In this document: piece after piece, positions 1 through 7,316 of the stretch
Layout: each line of letters begins with the position of its first letter
Position numbering within the stretch: position 1 is the first letter of the stretch
NCBI GenBank assembly: GCA_035300505.1
Contig: DATGVJ010000271.1
Location: 1-7,316 of the forward strand
Origin: VAZQ01 sp035300505
Lineage (GTDB): Bacteria; Pseudomonadota; Alphaproteobacteria; Rhizobiales; Xanthobacteraceae
Reading direction: 5' to 3'
DNA length: 7,316 nt
Position numbers and translations under genes: made by a program
Notes under the pieces: model-generated
Databases searched by the model: none
What the model was told of the DNA's origin: nothing
What the model saw: only the letters and a program-made list of their open reading frames with translations

Positions 1-111
1 GGGCCATCGCGCGGACCATCCTGTTACCTTCGGCTACGGCAAGCTAGAAAATAAAAATTTCTCCTGGGTTCAATGTGTTAGCAGCGTTATGGCGGGATTT
101 CCGACAATGGA

Positions 112-138
112 TTGGCACTCGCACTTGACGAGTGCTAA
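112..138 (+). promoter_or_regulatory. CIRCE operator (HrcA binding site) of groESL
   Basis: The inverted repeat TTGGCACTC - 9 bases - GAGTGCTAA matches the CIRCE consensus TTAGCACTC-N9-GAGTGCTAA with one change, a G for A at position 114. The spacer length is exactly 9. In alphaproteobacteria and many other bacteria the repressor HrcA binds this element at the groESL promoter, and GroEL itself helps HrcA to fold, which gives feedback control. The site lies 104 bases before the groES start, as expected for an operator overlapping the promoter. The sequence match is direct; the regulation is inferred from the family. No hrcA gene is in the window. Confidence 0.93.
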
Positions 139-153
139 AAACACACCACATAC
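124..153 (+). promoter_or_regulatory. Probable heat-shock promoter of groESL
   Basis: CTTGAC (124-129), inside the CIRCE spacer, is followed after 16 bases by CCACATAC (146-153). This resembles the sigma-32 (RpoH) pattern CTTGAA - 13 to 17 bases - CCCCAT. The same bases can be read as a sigma-70 promoter, TTGACG (125-130) and CATACG (149-154) with an 18-base spacer, but that -10 box is poor. Either reading puts the -35 box within the HrcA operator and gives an untranslated leader of about 80 bases. Dual HrcA and RpoH control of groESL is known in alphaproteobacteria. The exact boxes are a guess until the transcript start is mapped. Confidence 0.45.
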
Positions 154-242
154 GCTGGGGCACTGCATTCATCTTGCGCGGCCAACACGCCTCCGCGCTC
201 AATCCGAAAAATTAACAGGAACAAGCCCTTGGGAGGACCGAT

Positions 243-557
243 ATGAAGTTTCGACCGCTTCACGACCGCATCGTGGTGACCCGCATCGACGCCGAAGACA
301 AGACCGCCGGTGGAATCATCATCCCCGATACCGCCAAAGAGAAGCCTTCCGAGGGAGAAGTGATCTCCGTCGGTCCCGGTGGCCGCGACGAAGCCGGAAA
401 AATCATCCCGATCGATCTCAAGGTTGGCGACCGCGTGCTGTTCGGCAAATGGTCCGGCACCGAGGTCAAGATCGAGGGCGTCGAATATCTGATCATGAAA
501 GAAAGCGACATCATGGGCGTTATCGAACAGACCGTAGCCCGCAAAAAGGCCGCCTAA
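243..557 (+). CDS. groES: Co-chaperonin GroES (Hsp10)
   Basis: This 104-residue protein is the heptameric lid of the GroEL folding chamber in the cytoplasm. It is full length for the family (usually 95-105). It opens with MKFRPLHDRIVV, the standard GroES start. The mobile loop that docks on GroEL lies at about residues 17-34 and includes the hydrophobic GGIIIPDTA segment. The roof-loop region GPGGRDEAGK and the VGDRVLFGKWSGTEVK strand follow. The ATG has a strong ribosome site, GGGAGG at 231-236, six bases upstream. groEL starts 34 bases after the stop, so the two form the usual bicistron under the CIRCE-controlled promoter. Nothing in it is unusual. Confidence 0.98.
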   Translation: MKFRPLHDRIVVTRIDAEDKTAGGIIIPDTAKEKPSEGEVISVGPGGRDEAGKIIPIDLKVGDRVLFGKWSGTEVKIEGVEYLIMKESDIMGVIEQTVARKKAA

Positions 558-591
558 GGGCCGTCGCCTCAAACATAACGGAGAACAAGAA

Positions 592-2229
<1,638 letters not shown>

Positions 2230-2254
2230 GTCCACGCTCGACTGGATTGACGAA

Positions 2255-2281
2255 GGGCCCGGATGTTTCCGGGCCCTTTTT
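2255..2281 (+). terminator. Intrinsic terminator of groESL
   Basis: A perfect 9-bp stem, GGGCCCGGA (2255-2263) with TCCGGGCCC (2268-2276), closes a TGTT loop and is followed by five T (2277-2281). Two more A-T pairs can extend the stem into the T tract. It lies 25 bases after the groEL stop, so it ends the groESL transcript. Confidence 0.93.
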
Positions 2282-2728
2282 CGTGACGGTGCTGCAGATC
2301 AGACGGCAGGCCCCATGGACCCCGACAATCATATTCTGTGCTCCAACGAAAGCGTTTCAATAAGCCGAGTTAATTCCCGGCCAATATCGGCCTGCGCTCT
2401 CCACCCAAGGAGCGCGTTCATTGGCAGCTTTTTGCTCTTGCAAGACAAAATCCTCGGCTAGAGACCATTCGTAGCGTAGCAGGCCTCCCGGCACGCTGGT
2501 AGCACCATAGGCTTCTGTTGCGATGTGTCCCGCGCTTTGTTGCCGCCAACACGCAGGGCTTTGCTTTGCCGCAGGCGGATCGTCGGGAACTTTGCAAGAA
2601 CGTTTTGCCCACCATCTGCCCAAATCCGTCGGGCAAGTGGGCACGGTTCGGAGTTCGTTCAGGCAAATCAAGGCCGGAACGTCATCACCAGAAACGCACC
2701 TTTTAGGCCCGTTTTGTAGGGATTTGTT
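2282..2728. other. Gap without a convincing gene, downstream of tRNA-Gly
   Basis: This 447-base stretch lies between the groEL terminator and the 3' end of the minus-strand tRNA-Gly. No open frame here resembles a family I recognise. On the minus strand one frame stays open from inside the tRNA down to 2357, but its first residues are only the translated tRNA. Another minus frame (2421 down to 2329) could encode 30 residues with a helix-like segment (DIGRELTRLIETLSLEHRI), without a good ribosome site. Neither shows convincing coding signs. The stretch may be a decayed gene or plain spacer. I found no copy of the tRNA 3' end here that would mark an integrated element. Confidence 0.5.
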
Positions 2729-2803
<75 letters not shown>

Positions 2804-2842
2804 ATCCGTTGGGTAGGGCGGTCAACCGGCCGCCGTGGATAA

Positions 2843-2871
2843 CCTATGCCAAATGGCGCCGGGCTTTGCAA
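2843..2871 (-). promoter_or_regulatory. Possible promoter of tRNA-Gly
   Basis: On the minus strand TTGCAA (2866-2871) is followed after exactly 17 bases by CATAGG (2843-2848). The -35 box matches TTGACA at four of six bases, and the -10 box matches TATAAT at three of six. The -10 box lies 39 bases before the tRNA 5' end, a suitable distance for a short processed leader. The assignment rests on spacing and position; the -10 box is weak. Confidence 0.33.
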
Positions 2872-2910
2872 CTGATGCCTTGAGGAATATGGGCAGGTCC
2901 GTCCTGGTGG

Positions 2911-2938
2911 CTCGGCATCGGCGTCTCGGCATCGGCGA
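2911..2938 (+). repeat. 14-bp tandem duplication
   Basis: CTCGGCATCGGCGT (2911-2924) is followed directly by CTCGGCATCGGCGA (2925-2938), which differs only in the last base. A partial third unit, CTCGG, begins at 2939. It lies in noncoding sequence and looks like a slippage product. No function is evident. Confidence 0.85.
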
Positions 2939-2980
2939 CTCGGGATTGATGACTTCCGCGACGCAATTCGCCAAACTGCG

Positions 2981-3010
2981 CGAAACGGCAGTTCCCGGGG
3001 AACCGTTTCG
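2981..3010. repeat. Inverted repeat / hairpin without T tract
   Basis: CGAAACG (2981-2987) pairs with CGTTTCG (3004-3010), and an inner GTTCC (2991-2995) pairs with GGAAC (2999-3003) around a CGG loop. A three-base bulge (GCA) separates the two stems. No T run follows on either strand, so it is not a standard intrinsic terminator. It lies 128 bases before the deacylase start. Its role is unknown. Confidence 0.6.
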
Positions 3011-3138
3011 TCGCGGCGATAGCTGCCCCCGGGTTTCGCCATGATCCCGTTTAGGCGCGTTTTCAAGGTTTCGTGTGGCTCAACCCGGGCTGCAGGACCC
3101 TGCAAGTCCTGAACCTCACTCTTACGGCCCTTTCCCCC

Positions 3139-3645
3139 ATGCCCGCCACCCCCGACGACCTGTTCGCCTACCTCGACAGCCTTGGGATTGCGCACCGCAC
3201 GGTGACACATCCGCCCCTGTTCACGGTCGACCAATCCCGCGGCCTGCGCGGCACGATCCCGGGCGGGCACACCAAGAACCTGTTTCTCAAGGACAAGAAG
3301 GACAGCCTGGTGCTGGTGGTGGCGCTGGAAGATGCCGTGATCGAGCTCAAATCGCTGCACCGGCTCGTCGGGGCGAGCGGCCGCTTTTCCTTCGGTTCCG
3401 CGGACCTGCTGCGCGAGACCCTCGGGGTCGAACCCGGTTCGGTGACGCCGTTTGCCGCGATCAACGACACAGCTTGCCGGGTGGGCGTGGTGCTCGATGC
3501 CGCCATGATGGCGCATGAGACGCTCAACTATCACCCCTTACGCAACACCATGACCACGTCGATCGCCAGCGCCGACCTGATACGGTTCCTCAAGGCCACC
3601 GGCCATGAGCTGCGCGTGATGGCGCTCCACGGCGAAACCGGATAG
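3139..3645 (+). CDS. YbaK/ProXp-ala-type aminoacyl-tRNA deacylase (prolyl-tRNA synthetase-associated domain protein)
   Basis: This 168-residue cytoplasmic protein is a single YbaK/EbsC domain of the ProXp-ala (PrdX) branch. Such proteins hydrolyse Ala-tRNA(Pro) made in error by prolyl-tRNA synthetase and so protect translation accuracy. Family marks are HPPLFTVDQS (24-33), GGHTKNLFLKDKK (42-54), whose Lys46 matches the essential lysine near position 45 of the Caulobacter enzyme, GSVTPFAAIND, and a late NYHPLRNTMTTSI segment. Length is normal. I chose the ATG at 3139 because family members start with a short helix like DDLFAYLDSLGI. No Shine-Dalgarno precedes it. A GTG at 3073 would add 22 residues that look noncoding. 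The ProXp-ala branch is favoured over YbaK (Cys-tRNA(Pro)) by motif resemblance, but specificity is inferred. An AGGAGG overlapping the stop codon has no obvious start behind it. Confidence 0.92.
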   Translation: MPATPDDLFAYLDSLGIAHRTVTHPPLFTVDQSRGLRGTIPGGHTKNLFLKDKKDSLVLVVALEDAVIELKSLHRLVGASGRFSFGSADLLRETLGVEPGSVTPFAAINDTACRVGVVLDAAMMAHETLNYHPLRNTMTTSIASADLIRFLKATGHELRVMALHGETG

Positions 3646-3831
3646 GAGGTCTGCTAACGAGGCCGCCAGCAGCCGTGAGGGCCGGCGCTGGAACCCGGTG
3701 ACCGATTGCAATCGCCCTGCCGGACACCATTTATTCTGGCATAACAACTATATCGTATTCATCAAGGTTTCGGGGCCTCGTTGCGAGCCGCCCCCAAGAA
3801 ACACACTGAGGCACGAGAGGGCTGGAACGAC

Positions 3832-4725
3832 ATGTTGCAAGGGACCGCGGCTGCTGACAGCTACATCAAGGACACGACGACCCAGACCTTTCTCAAGGAC
3901 GTCATTGAGGAATCAAAACGCCAGCCGGTGCTGGTCGACTTCTGGGCCGAATGGTGCGGACCCTGCAAGCAGCTCACGCCTGTGCTCGAAAAGCTCGTCC
4001 GCGCCGCCAAAGGCAAGGTCAGGCTCGTCAAGATGGACATCGACAAGCATAAGGCCGTCGCCGGGCAGCTCGGCATCCAGTCCATTCCCGCAGTCTTCGC
4101 GTTCGTGAATGGCCAACCCATCGACGGCTTCATGGGGGCGCTGCCCGAGGCGCAGGTGATTGCCTTCATCGAGCGCGTGACCAAGGGCCAGATCAGCGGG
4201 GAAGAAAAGGATCTCCTGGCATCTGCCGAAACCGCACTCGCCGGGGGGGATCTCCAAGGCGCGGTCGACCTTTATGGCCAGATATTGGACGAAGACCCTG
4301 AAAGCATTCCCGCGCTCGCCGGCCTCGCCCGCGCCTATGTGAAGGGAGGCGCGATCGATGACGCCAAGCAAACGCTCGACATGGTGCCGGAAGGAAAGCG
4401 CAACGATGCCGCCGTGGCGGCAGCCCGCGCCGCGATCGACCTGGCCGAACAGGCACAGTCCGTCGGTCCCCTTTCCGAACTCGAAGCGAAAGTCGCCGCC
4501 AATCCGCTCGACCATCAAGCTCGTTTCGACCTCGCGGTCGCGCTCAATGGCAGCGGCAAGCGCCTGGAAGCAGTCGAGCACCTGATAACCATTGTGCGCC
4601 AGGATCGTAAATGGAACGACGACGGCGCCCGCAAGCAGCTGGTACAGTTCTTCGAAGCCTGGGGCGGGACCGACGCAGCAACTGTTGAAGGACGCAAACG
4701 GTTGTCGTCCGTGCTTTTTGCTTGA
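3832..4725 (+). CDS. cnoX: Chaperedoxin CnoX (YbbN): thioredoxin domain plus TPR-like repeats
   Basis: This 297-residue cytoplasmic protein has a thioredoxin fold (about 15-120) and a C-terminal TPR-like helical half (about 125-297). The redox site is WCGPC (41-45) after LVDFWAE, and the cis-proline is Pro86 in QSIPAVFAF. The layout follows E. coli CnoX/YbbN (284 residues), including NGQPIDGFMGALPE and a closing helix ending RLSSVLFA, the region by which E. coli CnoX binds GroEL. E. coli has SQHC in place of WCGPC; the intact CxxC suggests reductase activity beside holdase activity, as reported for Caulobacter CnoX. The ATG at 3832 places the thioredoxin domain normally, with GAGAGG (3815-3820) 11 bases upstream. 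A TTG at 3781 would add 17 residues and is less likely. The Lon-domain gene follows after 73 bp with no terminator between, so the two are probably co-transcribed. Confidence 0.93.
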   Translation: MLQGTAAADSYIKDTTTQTFLKDVIEESKRQPVLVDFWAEWCGPCKQLTPVLEKLVRAAKGKVRLVKMDIDKHKAVAGQLGIQSIPAVFAFVNGQPIDGFMGALPEAQVIAFIERVTKGQISGEEKDLLASAETALAGGDLQGAVDLYGQILDEDPESIPALAGLARAYVKGGAIDDAKQTLDMVPEGKRNDAAVAAARAAIDLAEQAQSVGPLSELEAKVAANPLDHQARFDLAVALNGSGKRLEAVEHLITIVRQDRKWNDDGARKQLVQFFEAWGGTDAATVEGRKRLSSVLFA

Positions 4726-4798
4726 GAAACGAGCAATCCGGCAGCGCCCAAGGCACAAGCGAGACGACGACTCGGCCGTCTGTGAGTGGAGTACGACT

Positions 4799-5473
4799 AT
4801 GCCGACGAATGTGACCTATCACGGCCCGGGCGACCTGCCCGAATCTTTACCGGTGTTTCCACTTTCCGGAGCGCTGTTGCTCCCGCGCGGGCAAATGCCG
4901 CTCAACATTTTCGAGCCGCGATACCTCGCCATGGTCGATGACGCGTTTCGTTCGGGGCTGCGTCTCATCGGCATGATTCAGCCCGACCCGGCGCATCCGG
5001 GATCGGAAGACAGGCCCAACCTCTATCGCGTAGGCTGTGTCGGACGCATCACGCAATTGGCCGAAAGTGGTGACGGCCGCTATTTGATGCAGCTCACGGG
5101 CATATCGCGCTTTCGCATCGAGGATGAGTTGAAAGTATCGACGCCCTACCGGCAATGCCGCGTGCGCTACCTCGAATTCGCCGGCGATTTCGTGGGACAC
5201 AAGGGCGAAGACAAAGTCGATCGCGAAGGCCTGTTGCGCGCCCTTTCGGGTTTCCTGAAAGCCAACAAACTCAAAGCTGACTGGCAAGGGATCGAGAATG
5301 CTCCCAATGAGGCGCTGGTCAACGCGCTCGCCATGATGGCGCCCTTTGGCCAGGCGGAGAAACAGGCCTTGTTGGAAGCGCCCGATCTCAAAACCCGCAC
5401 CGAAATCCTGATCGCCGTGACCGAGATCGAACTCGCAAAGCAGAGTTGCGGCGGTGAAACGCCGCTGCAGTAA
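4799..5473 (+). CDS. Stand-alone Lon N-terminal (LON substrate-binding) domain protein
   Basis: This 224-residue protein consists only of the LON substrate-binding domain (PF02190 type). It starts with LPVFPLSGALLLPRGQMPL, then has NIFEPRYLAMVDDAF, the classic family signature, and strands matching VGCVGRITQLAESGDGRYL and LTGISRFRIEDE. A helical C-terminal part (about 140-215) resembles the helical bundle after the beta-rich Lon N-domain. There is no AAA+ module and no Ser-Lys protease dyad, so it is not a protease. The biochemical role of these small Lon-domain proteins is not established; an adaptor or substrate-binding role is inferred. The ATG has GGAG (4788-4791) seven bases upstream. 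The open frame runs back to 4592, but that part overlaps cnoX in another frame and is not coding. The Trm112-like gene that often follows this pair in Rhizobiales, as I recall, is absent here. Confidence 0.93.
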   Translation: MPTNVTYHGPGDLPESLPVFPLSGALLLPRGQMPLNIFEPRYLAMVDDAFRSGLRLIGMIQPDPAHPGSEDRPNLYRVGCVGRITQLAESGDGRYLMQLTGISRFRIEDELKVSTPYRQCRVRYLEFAGDFVGHKGEDKVDREGLLRALSGFLKANKLKADWQGIENAPNEALVNALAMMAPFGQAEKQALLEAPDLKTRTEILIAVTEIELAKQSCGGETPLQ

Positions 5474-5716
5474 AGAAAAGTTCATCATTTCAATTCAAGC
5501 TCTTGCATCGAAGGCGCGGCGTTGCTACGTGAGTGGCGTTGCATTCGATGGATGGATCATCGTCGTTCGATGACGTCCAATCACCTTATGGGGCCTCGCC
5601 CTGGTTCAAAAGGTGTACGGGTTGCGTGAACGAATTCCGCTTTTTCGGTGTTCGACCCCTGTATCCAGCAATAATTCACTGACAGCCCAGGCCACGCGGG
5701 GTGTCCCATTACCCCC
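5474..5716. other. Intergenic leader region before the DEAD-box helicase
   Basis: With the hairpin that follows, this forms a gap of 306 bases up to the helicase start. I see no gene. A frame of 44 codons (5548-5682) has no ribosome site and no family resemblance. AATAAT (5670-5675) is one base from the ideal -10 box, but no good -35 box sits at 16-18 bases. If it is used, transcription would begin near 5682 and the hairpin at 5717-5761 would lie in the 5' leader. GGCGTTGC occurs twice (5518-5525 and 5535-5542), probably by chance. No terminator for the upstream Lon-domain gene is evident. Confidence 0.5.
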
Positions 5717-5761
5717 GCGATTCGCGGTCGTGTGCCAAACACCTTGGCACGCGCGAATCGC
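5717..5761 (+). promoter_or_regulatory. Long hairpin in the helicase leader
   Basis: GCGATTCGCG (5717-5726) pairs perfectly over 10 bp with CGCGAATCGC (5752-5761). Inside it GTGCCAA (5732-5738) pairs over 7 bp with TTGGCAC (5744-5750), closing an ACACC loop, and a T-G wobble (5731, 5751) can be added. A four-base bulge (GTCG, 5727-5730) sits on one side. There is no T tract after it, so it is not a plain terminator. It ends 18 bases before the favoured TTG start and would bury the alternative GTG start at 5732. A competing small hairpin, CCGCG-ATT-CGCGG (5715-5727), overlaps its left arm. The pairing is seen directly; a regulatory role is inferred. Confidence 0.55.
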
Positions 5762-5779
5762 AGCAAGAAAGATTTTGCA

Positions 5780-7309
5780 TTGACGGCTTTTCTCGACCTT
5801 GGGCTCGCAGAGCCAATCACCCGTGCCATCACTGACGAGCAATACGCCACCCCTACACCGATCCAGGCGCAGACCATTCCGCAAGTGCTGGCGGCCCGCG
5901 ACGTCGTCGGCATTGCACAAACCGGAACCGGCAAGACCGCCGCCTTTGCGCTGCCGATCCTCAATCATCTGTTCAAGAACCGCAAACGCCCGGAGCAGCG
6001 CTCATGCCGTGTGCTGGTGTTGAGTCCGACCCGCGAACTGTCAGCCCAGATCGTGGAAAGTTTTCTCACCTATGGACGATACCTGCGACCCTCCGTTGCT
6101 CTTGCAATCGGCGGCGTGCCGATCAACCGTCAAGTTCGGGCACTCGTCAACGGCGTCGATGTCCTGGTGGCAACACCCGGCCGCCTCATCGACCTGATGC
6201 AAAGCCGGGCCATCATGCTCGATCGCGTCGAGGTTTTCGTGCTCGATGAAGCCGATCGGATGCTCGACATGGGTTTTATCCAAGACATCCGCCGGATTGT
6301 CGCCAAGCTTCCAGCGAAACGCCAGACGCTGTTCTTTTCGGCCACCATGCCGCGGGAAATCGCCGAACTCGCCAGTCACATGCTGTCGGACCCCGTGCGG
6401 GTCGCGGTGACCCCGGAAGCGACCACCGTGGATAAGGTCGACCAGCGCGTCATCCATGTGGATCGCGCCGGTAAACCCAACCTGCTCGCCGATGTCCTCA
6501 AAGAAGAGGCGATCGACCGGGCGCTGGTTTTCACCCGCACCAAACATGGCGCCGACAAAGTCGTACGCGCGCTCGCCAAGGCCAATATCACGGCCTCGGC
6601 CATTCACGGCAATAAGTCGCAAAACCAGCGTGAGCGCGTGCTGGCCGCGTTCCGCACCGGCCAGATTCGCATCCTGATCGCAACCGACATCGCGGCGCGC
6701 GGCATTGATGTCGACGGCATCAGCCATGTGATCAATTACGACCTTCCGAACATTCCGGAGAGCTATGTGCACCGGATCGGCCGCACGGCGCGCGCGGGCG
6801 CAGACGGCATTGCGATTTCTTTTTGCGATGGCGAAGAGCGTGCTTTTTTGCGCGACATCGAAAAGCTGATCCGCATGTCGATTCCCGCAACGCGCCGCGA
6901 CAGCATCCGTGGCAACAGCATGGTCCCGGATGAACACCAAAGCGTAGGTGACTCCTCGGGTGTAGCCGGTGCGAACAACGCGCACGGAAAATCGGAAACA
7001 CGCCCACATCGGCAACACACGGCGAGACAACGCCCGGCAGGTCAACAACGCGGTTCGAAACAGGGTCGCAATGACAACCGCGCCGGCAAGCCGCCGCACC
7101 ATAAAGGACCACAGCGGAACGGGGCAGCACGCAACGAGGCAACCCGCAACGCACCAAACGGCCAAGCCCGGCGACCGAAACACCCGCCGCAGGAGCGGCC
7201 GGGCGGGGTCCGAGATTCCGAAGGTGGGTCCATCGAGACGGTTGCGTTCATGCGGGCAAAGAAGCACCATCGCCCCCAAACCGGCGGAGACCGCCGGCCG
7301 CCGCGTTGA
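5780..7309 (+). CDS. rhlE: DEAD-box ATP-dependent RNA helicase, RhlE-like
   Basis: This 509-residue cytoplasmic enzyme unwinds RNA using ATP; RhlE-type helicases act in ribosome assembly and RNA decay, often in the cold. Motifs run in order: Q motif TPTPIQ (Gln29), I AQTGTGKT (46-53), Ia PTREL, Ib TPGR, II DEAD (156-159), III SAT (187-189), V ATDIAARGID (301-310) and VI HRIGRTARAG (331-340). The two RecA-like domains end near residue 375. A basic, low-complexity tail rich in Arg, Gln, Asn, Pro and Gly follows, typical for RNA binding, then a short VAFMRAKK segment near the end. No ATG is available. The TTG at 5780 gives the usual family start (TAFLDLGLAEPI) and has AAGAAAG eight bases upstream. 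A GTG at 5732 would add 16 residues but lies inside a hairpin. The exact subfamily is less sure than the helicase call. Confidence 0.9.
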   Translation: MTAFLDLGLAEPITRAITDEQYATPTPIQAQTIPQVLAARDVVGIAQTGTGKTAAFALPILNHLFKNRKRPEQRSCRVLVLSPTRELSAQIVESFLTYGRYLRPSVALAIGGVPINRQVRALVNGVDVLVATPGRLIDLMQSRAIMLDRVEVFVLDEADRMLDMGFIQDIRRIVAKLPAKRQTLFFSATMPREIAELASHMLSDPVRVAVTPEATTVDKVDQRVIHVDRAGKPNLLADVLKEEAIDRALVFTRTKHGADKVVRALAKANITASAIHGNKSQNQRERVLAAFRTGQIRILIATDIAARGIDVDGISHVINYDLPNIPESYVHRIGRTARAGADGIAISFCDGEERAFLRDIEKLIRMSIPATRRDSIRGNSMVPDEHQSVGDSSGVAGANNAHGKSETRPHRQHTARQRPAGQQRGSKQGRNDNRAGKPPHHKGPQRNGAARNEATRNAPNGQARRPKHPPQERPGGVRDSEGGSIETVAFMRAKKHHRPQTGGDRRPPR

Positions 7310-7316
7310 TGACACG

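Larger units (their letters stand above)
2804..3138. other. Intergenic region between tRNA-Gly and the deacylase gene
   Basis: No gene is visible in these 335 bases. The half nearest the tRNA probably holds the tRNA promoter. The rest contains a 14-bp tandem duplication (2911-2938) and a hairpin (2981-3010). An in-frame extension of the deacylase gene back to a GTG at 3073 is possible, but its residues do not resemble the family start. No clear plus-strand promoter for the deacylase gene stands out. Confidence 0.6.

Noticed and set aside
1..19. Possible start of a divergent minus-strand gene (ATG at 19 down to 17)
   Set aside because: Only six codons are inside the window and the upstream AGG is too close to the ATG. 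It cannot be supported.
2329..2421. Minus-strand 30-residue frame with a helix-like segment
   Set aside because: It is very short, has no convincing ribosome site and matches no family I know. It is noted only as a possible remnant.
3913..4758. Minus-strand 281-codon frame opposite cnoX
   Set aside because: It is an antisense shadow of cnoX, whose thioredoxin and TPR features are clear on the plus strand.
4592..4798. N-terminal extension of the Lon-domain gene
   Set aside because: This part overlaps cnoX in another frame, and the conserved domain starts just after the ATG at 4799, which has a good ribosome site.
5548..5682. 44-codon plus-strand frame in the gap before the helicase
   Set aside because: It has no ribosome site and no family resemblance, and a frame this short is expected by chance.
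6041..7315. Minus-strand 424-codon frame opposite the helicase
   Set aside because: It is an antisense shadow of a gene with all DEAD-box motifs intact.

Overview
The window reads as ordinary chromosomal sequence from an alphaproteobacterium, most likely Hyphomicrobiales (Rhizobiales). The grounds are GC-rich codon use, a GroEL of the Bradyrhizobium-like type (ALSWPARQI segment, short GGMGGMDY tail), a CIRCE operator before groES, a free-standing ProXp-ala-type deacylase (typical of alphaproteobacteria whose ProRS lacks its own editing domain), and a CnoX with an intact WCGPC site as in Caulobacter. I recognise these families from memory; no search was run.

Layout, left to right. Positions 1-242 are the groE leader with a near-perfect CIRCE/HrcA operator (112-138) that overlaps a heat-shock-type promoter. 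groES (243-557) and groEL (592-2229) form a bicistron closed by a strong intrinsic terminator (2255-2281). Positions 2282-2728 hold no convincing gene. A complete tRNA-Gly(GCC) lies on the minus strand (2729-2803). The region 2804-3138 has a possible tRNA promoter, a 14-bp tandem duplication and a hairpin, but no gene. A YbaK/ProXp-ala deacylase follows (3139-3645). Then come a thioredoxin-TPR chaperedoxin, CnoX (3832-4725), and a stand-alone Lon N-terminal-domain protein (4799-5473), 73 bp apart and probably co-transcribed. A 306-base gap carries a long hairpin (5717-5761) just before a DEAD-box RNA helicase of the RhlE type (5780-7309), whose best start is a TTG. The window ends seven bases after that stop.

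Functionally the window is rich in protein and RNA quality control: GroEL/GroES folding, a CnoX holdase known in other bacteria to hand substrates to GroEL, a Lon substrate-binding domain, a mischarged-tRNA deacylase and an RNA helicase. I see no CRISPR array, transposase, phage gene, toxin-antitoxin pair or defence island, and no clear new system. The items most worth a second look are the structured leader and non-ATG start of the helicase, the closeness of groESL to cnoX, and the possibly decayed stretch downstream of tRNA-Gly.
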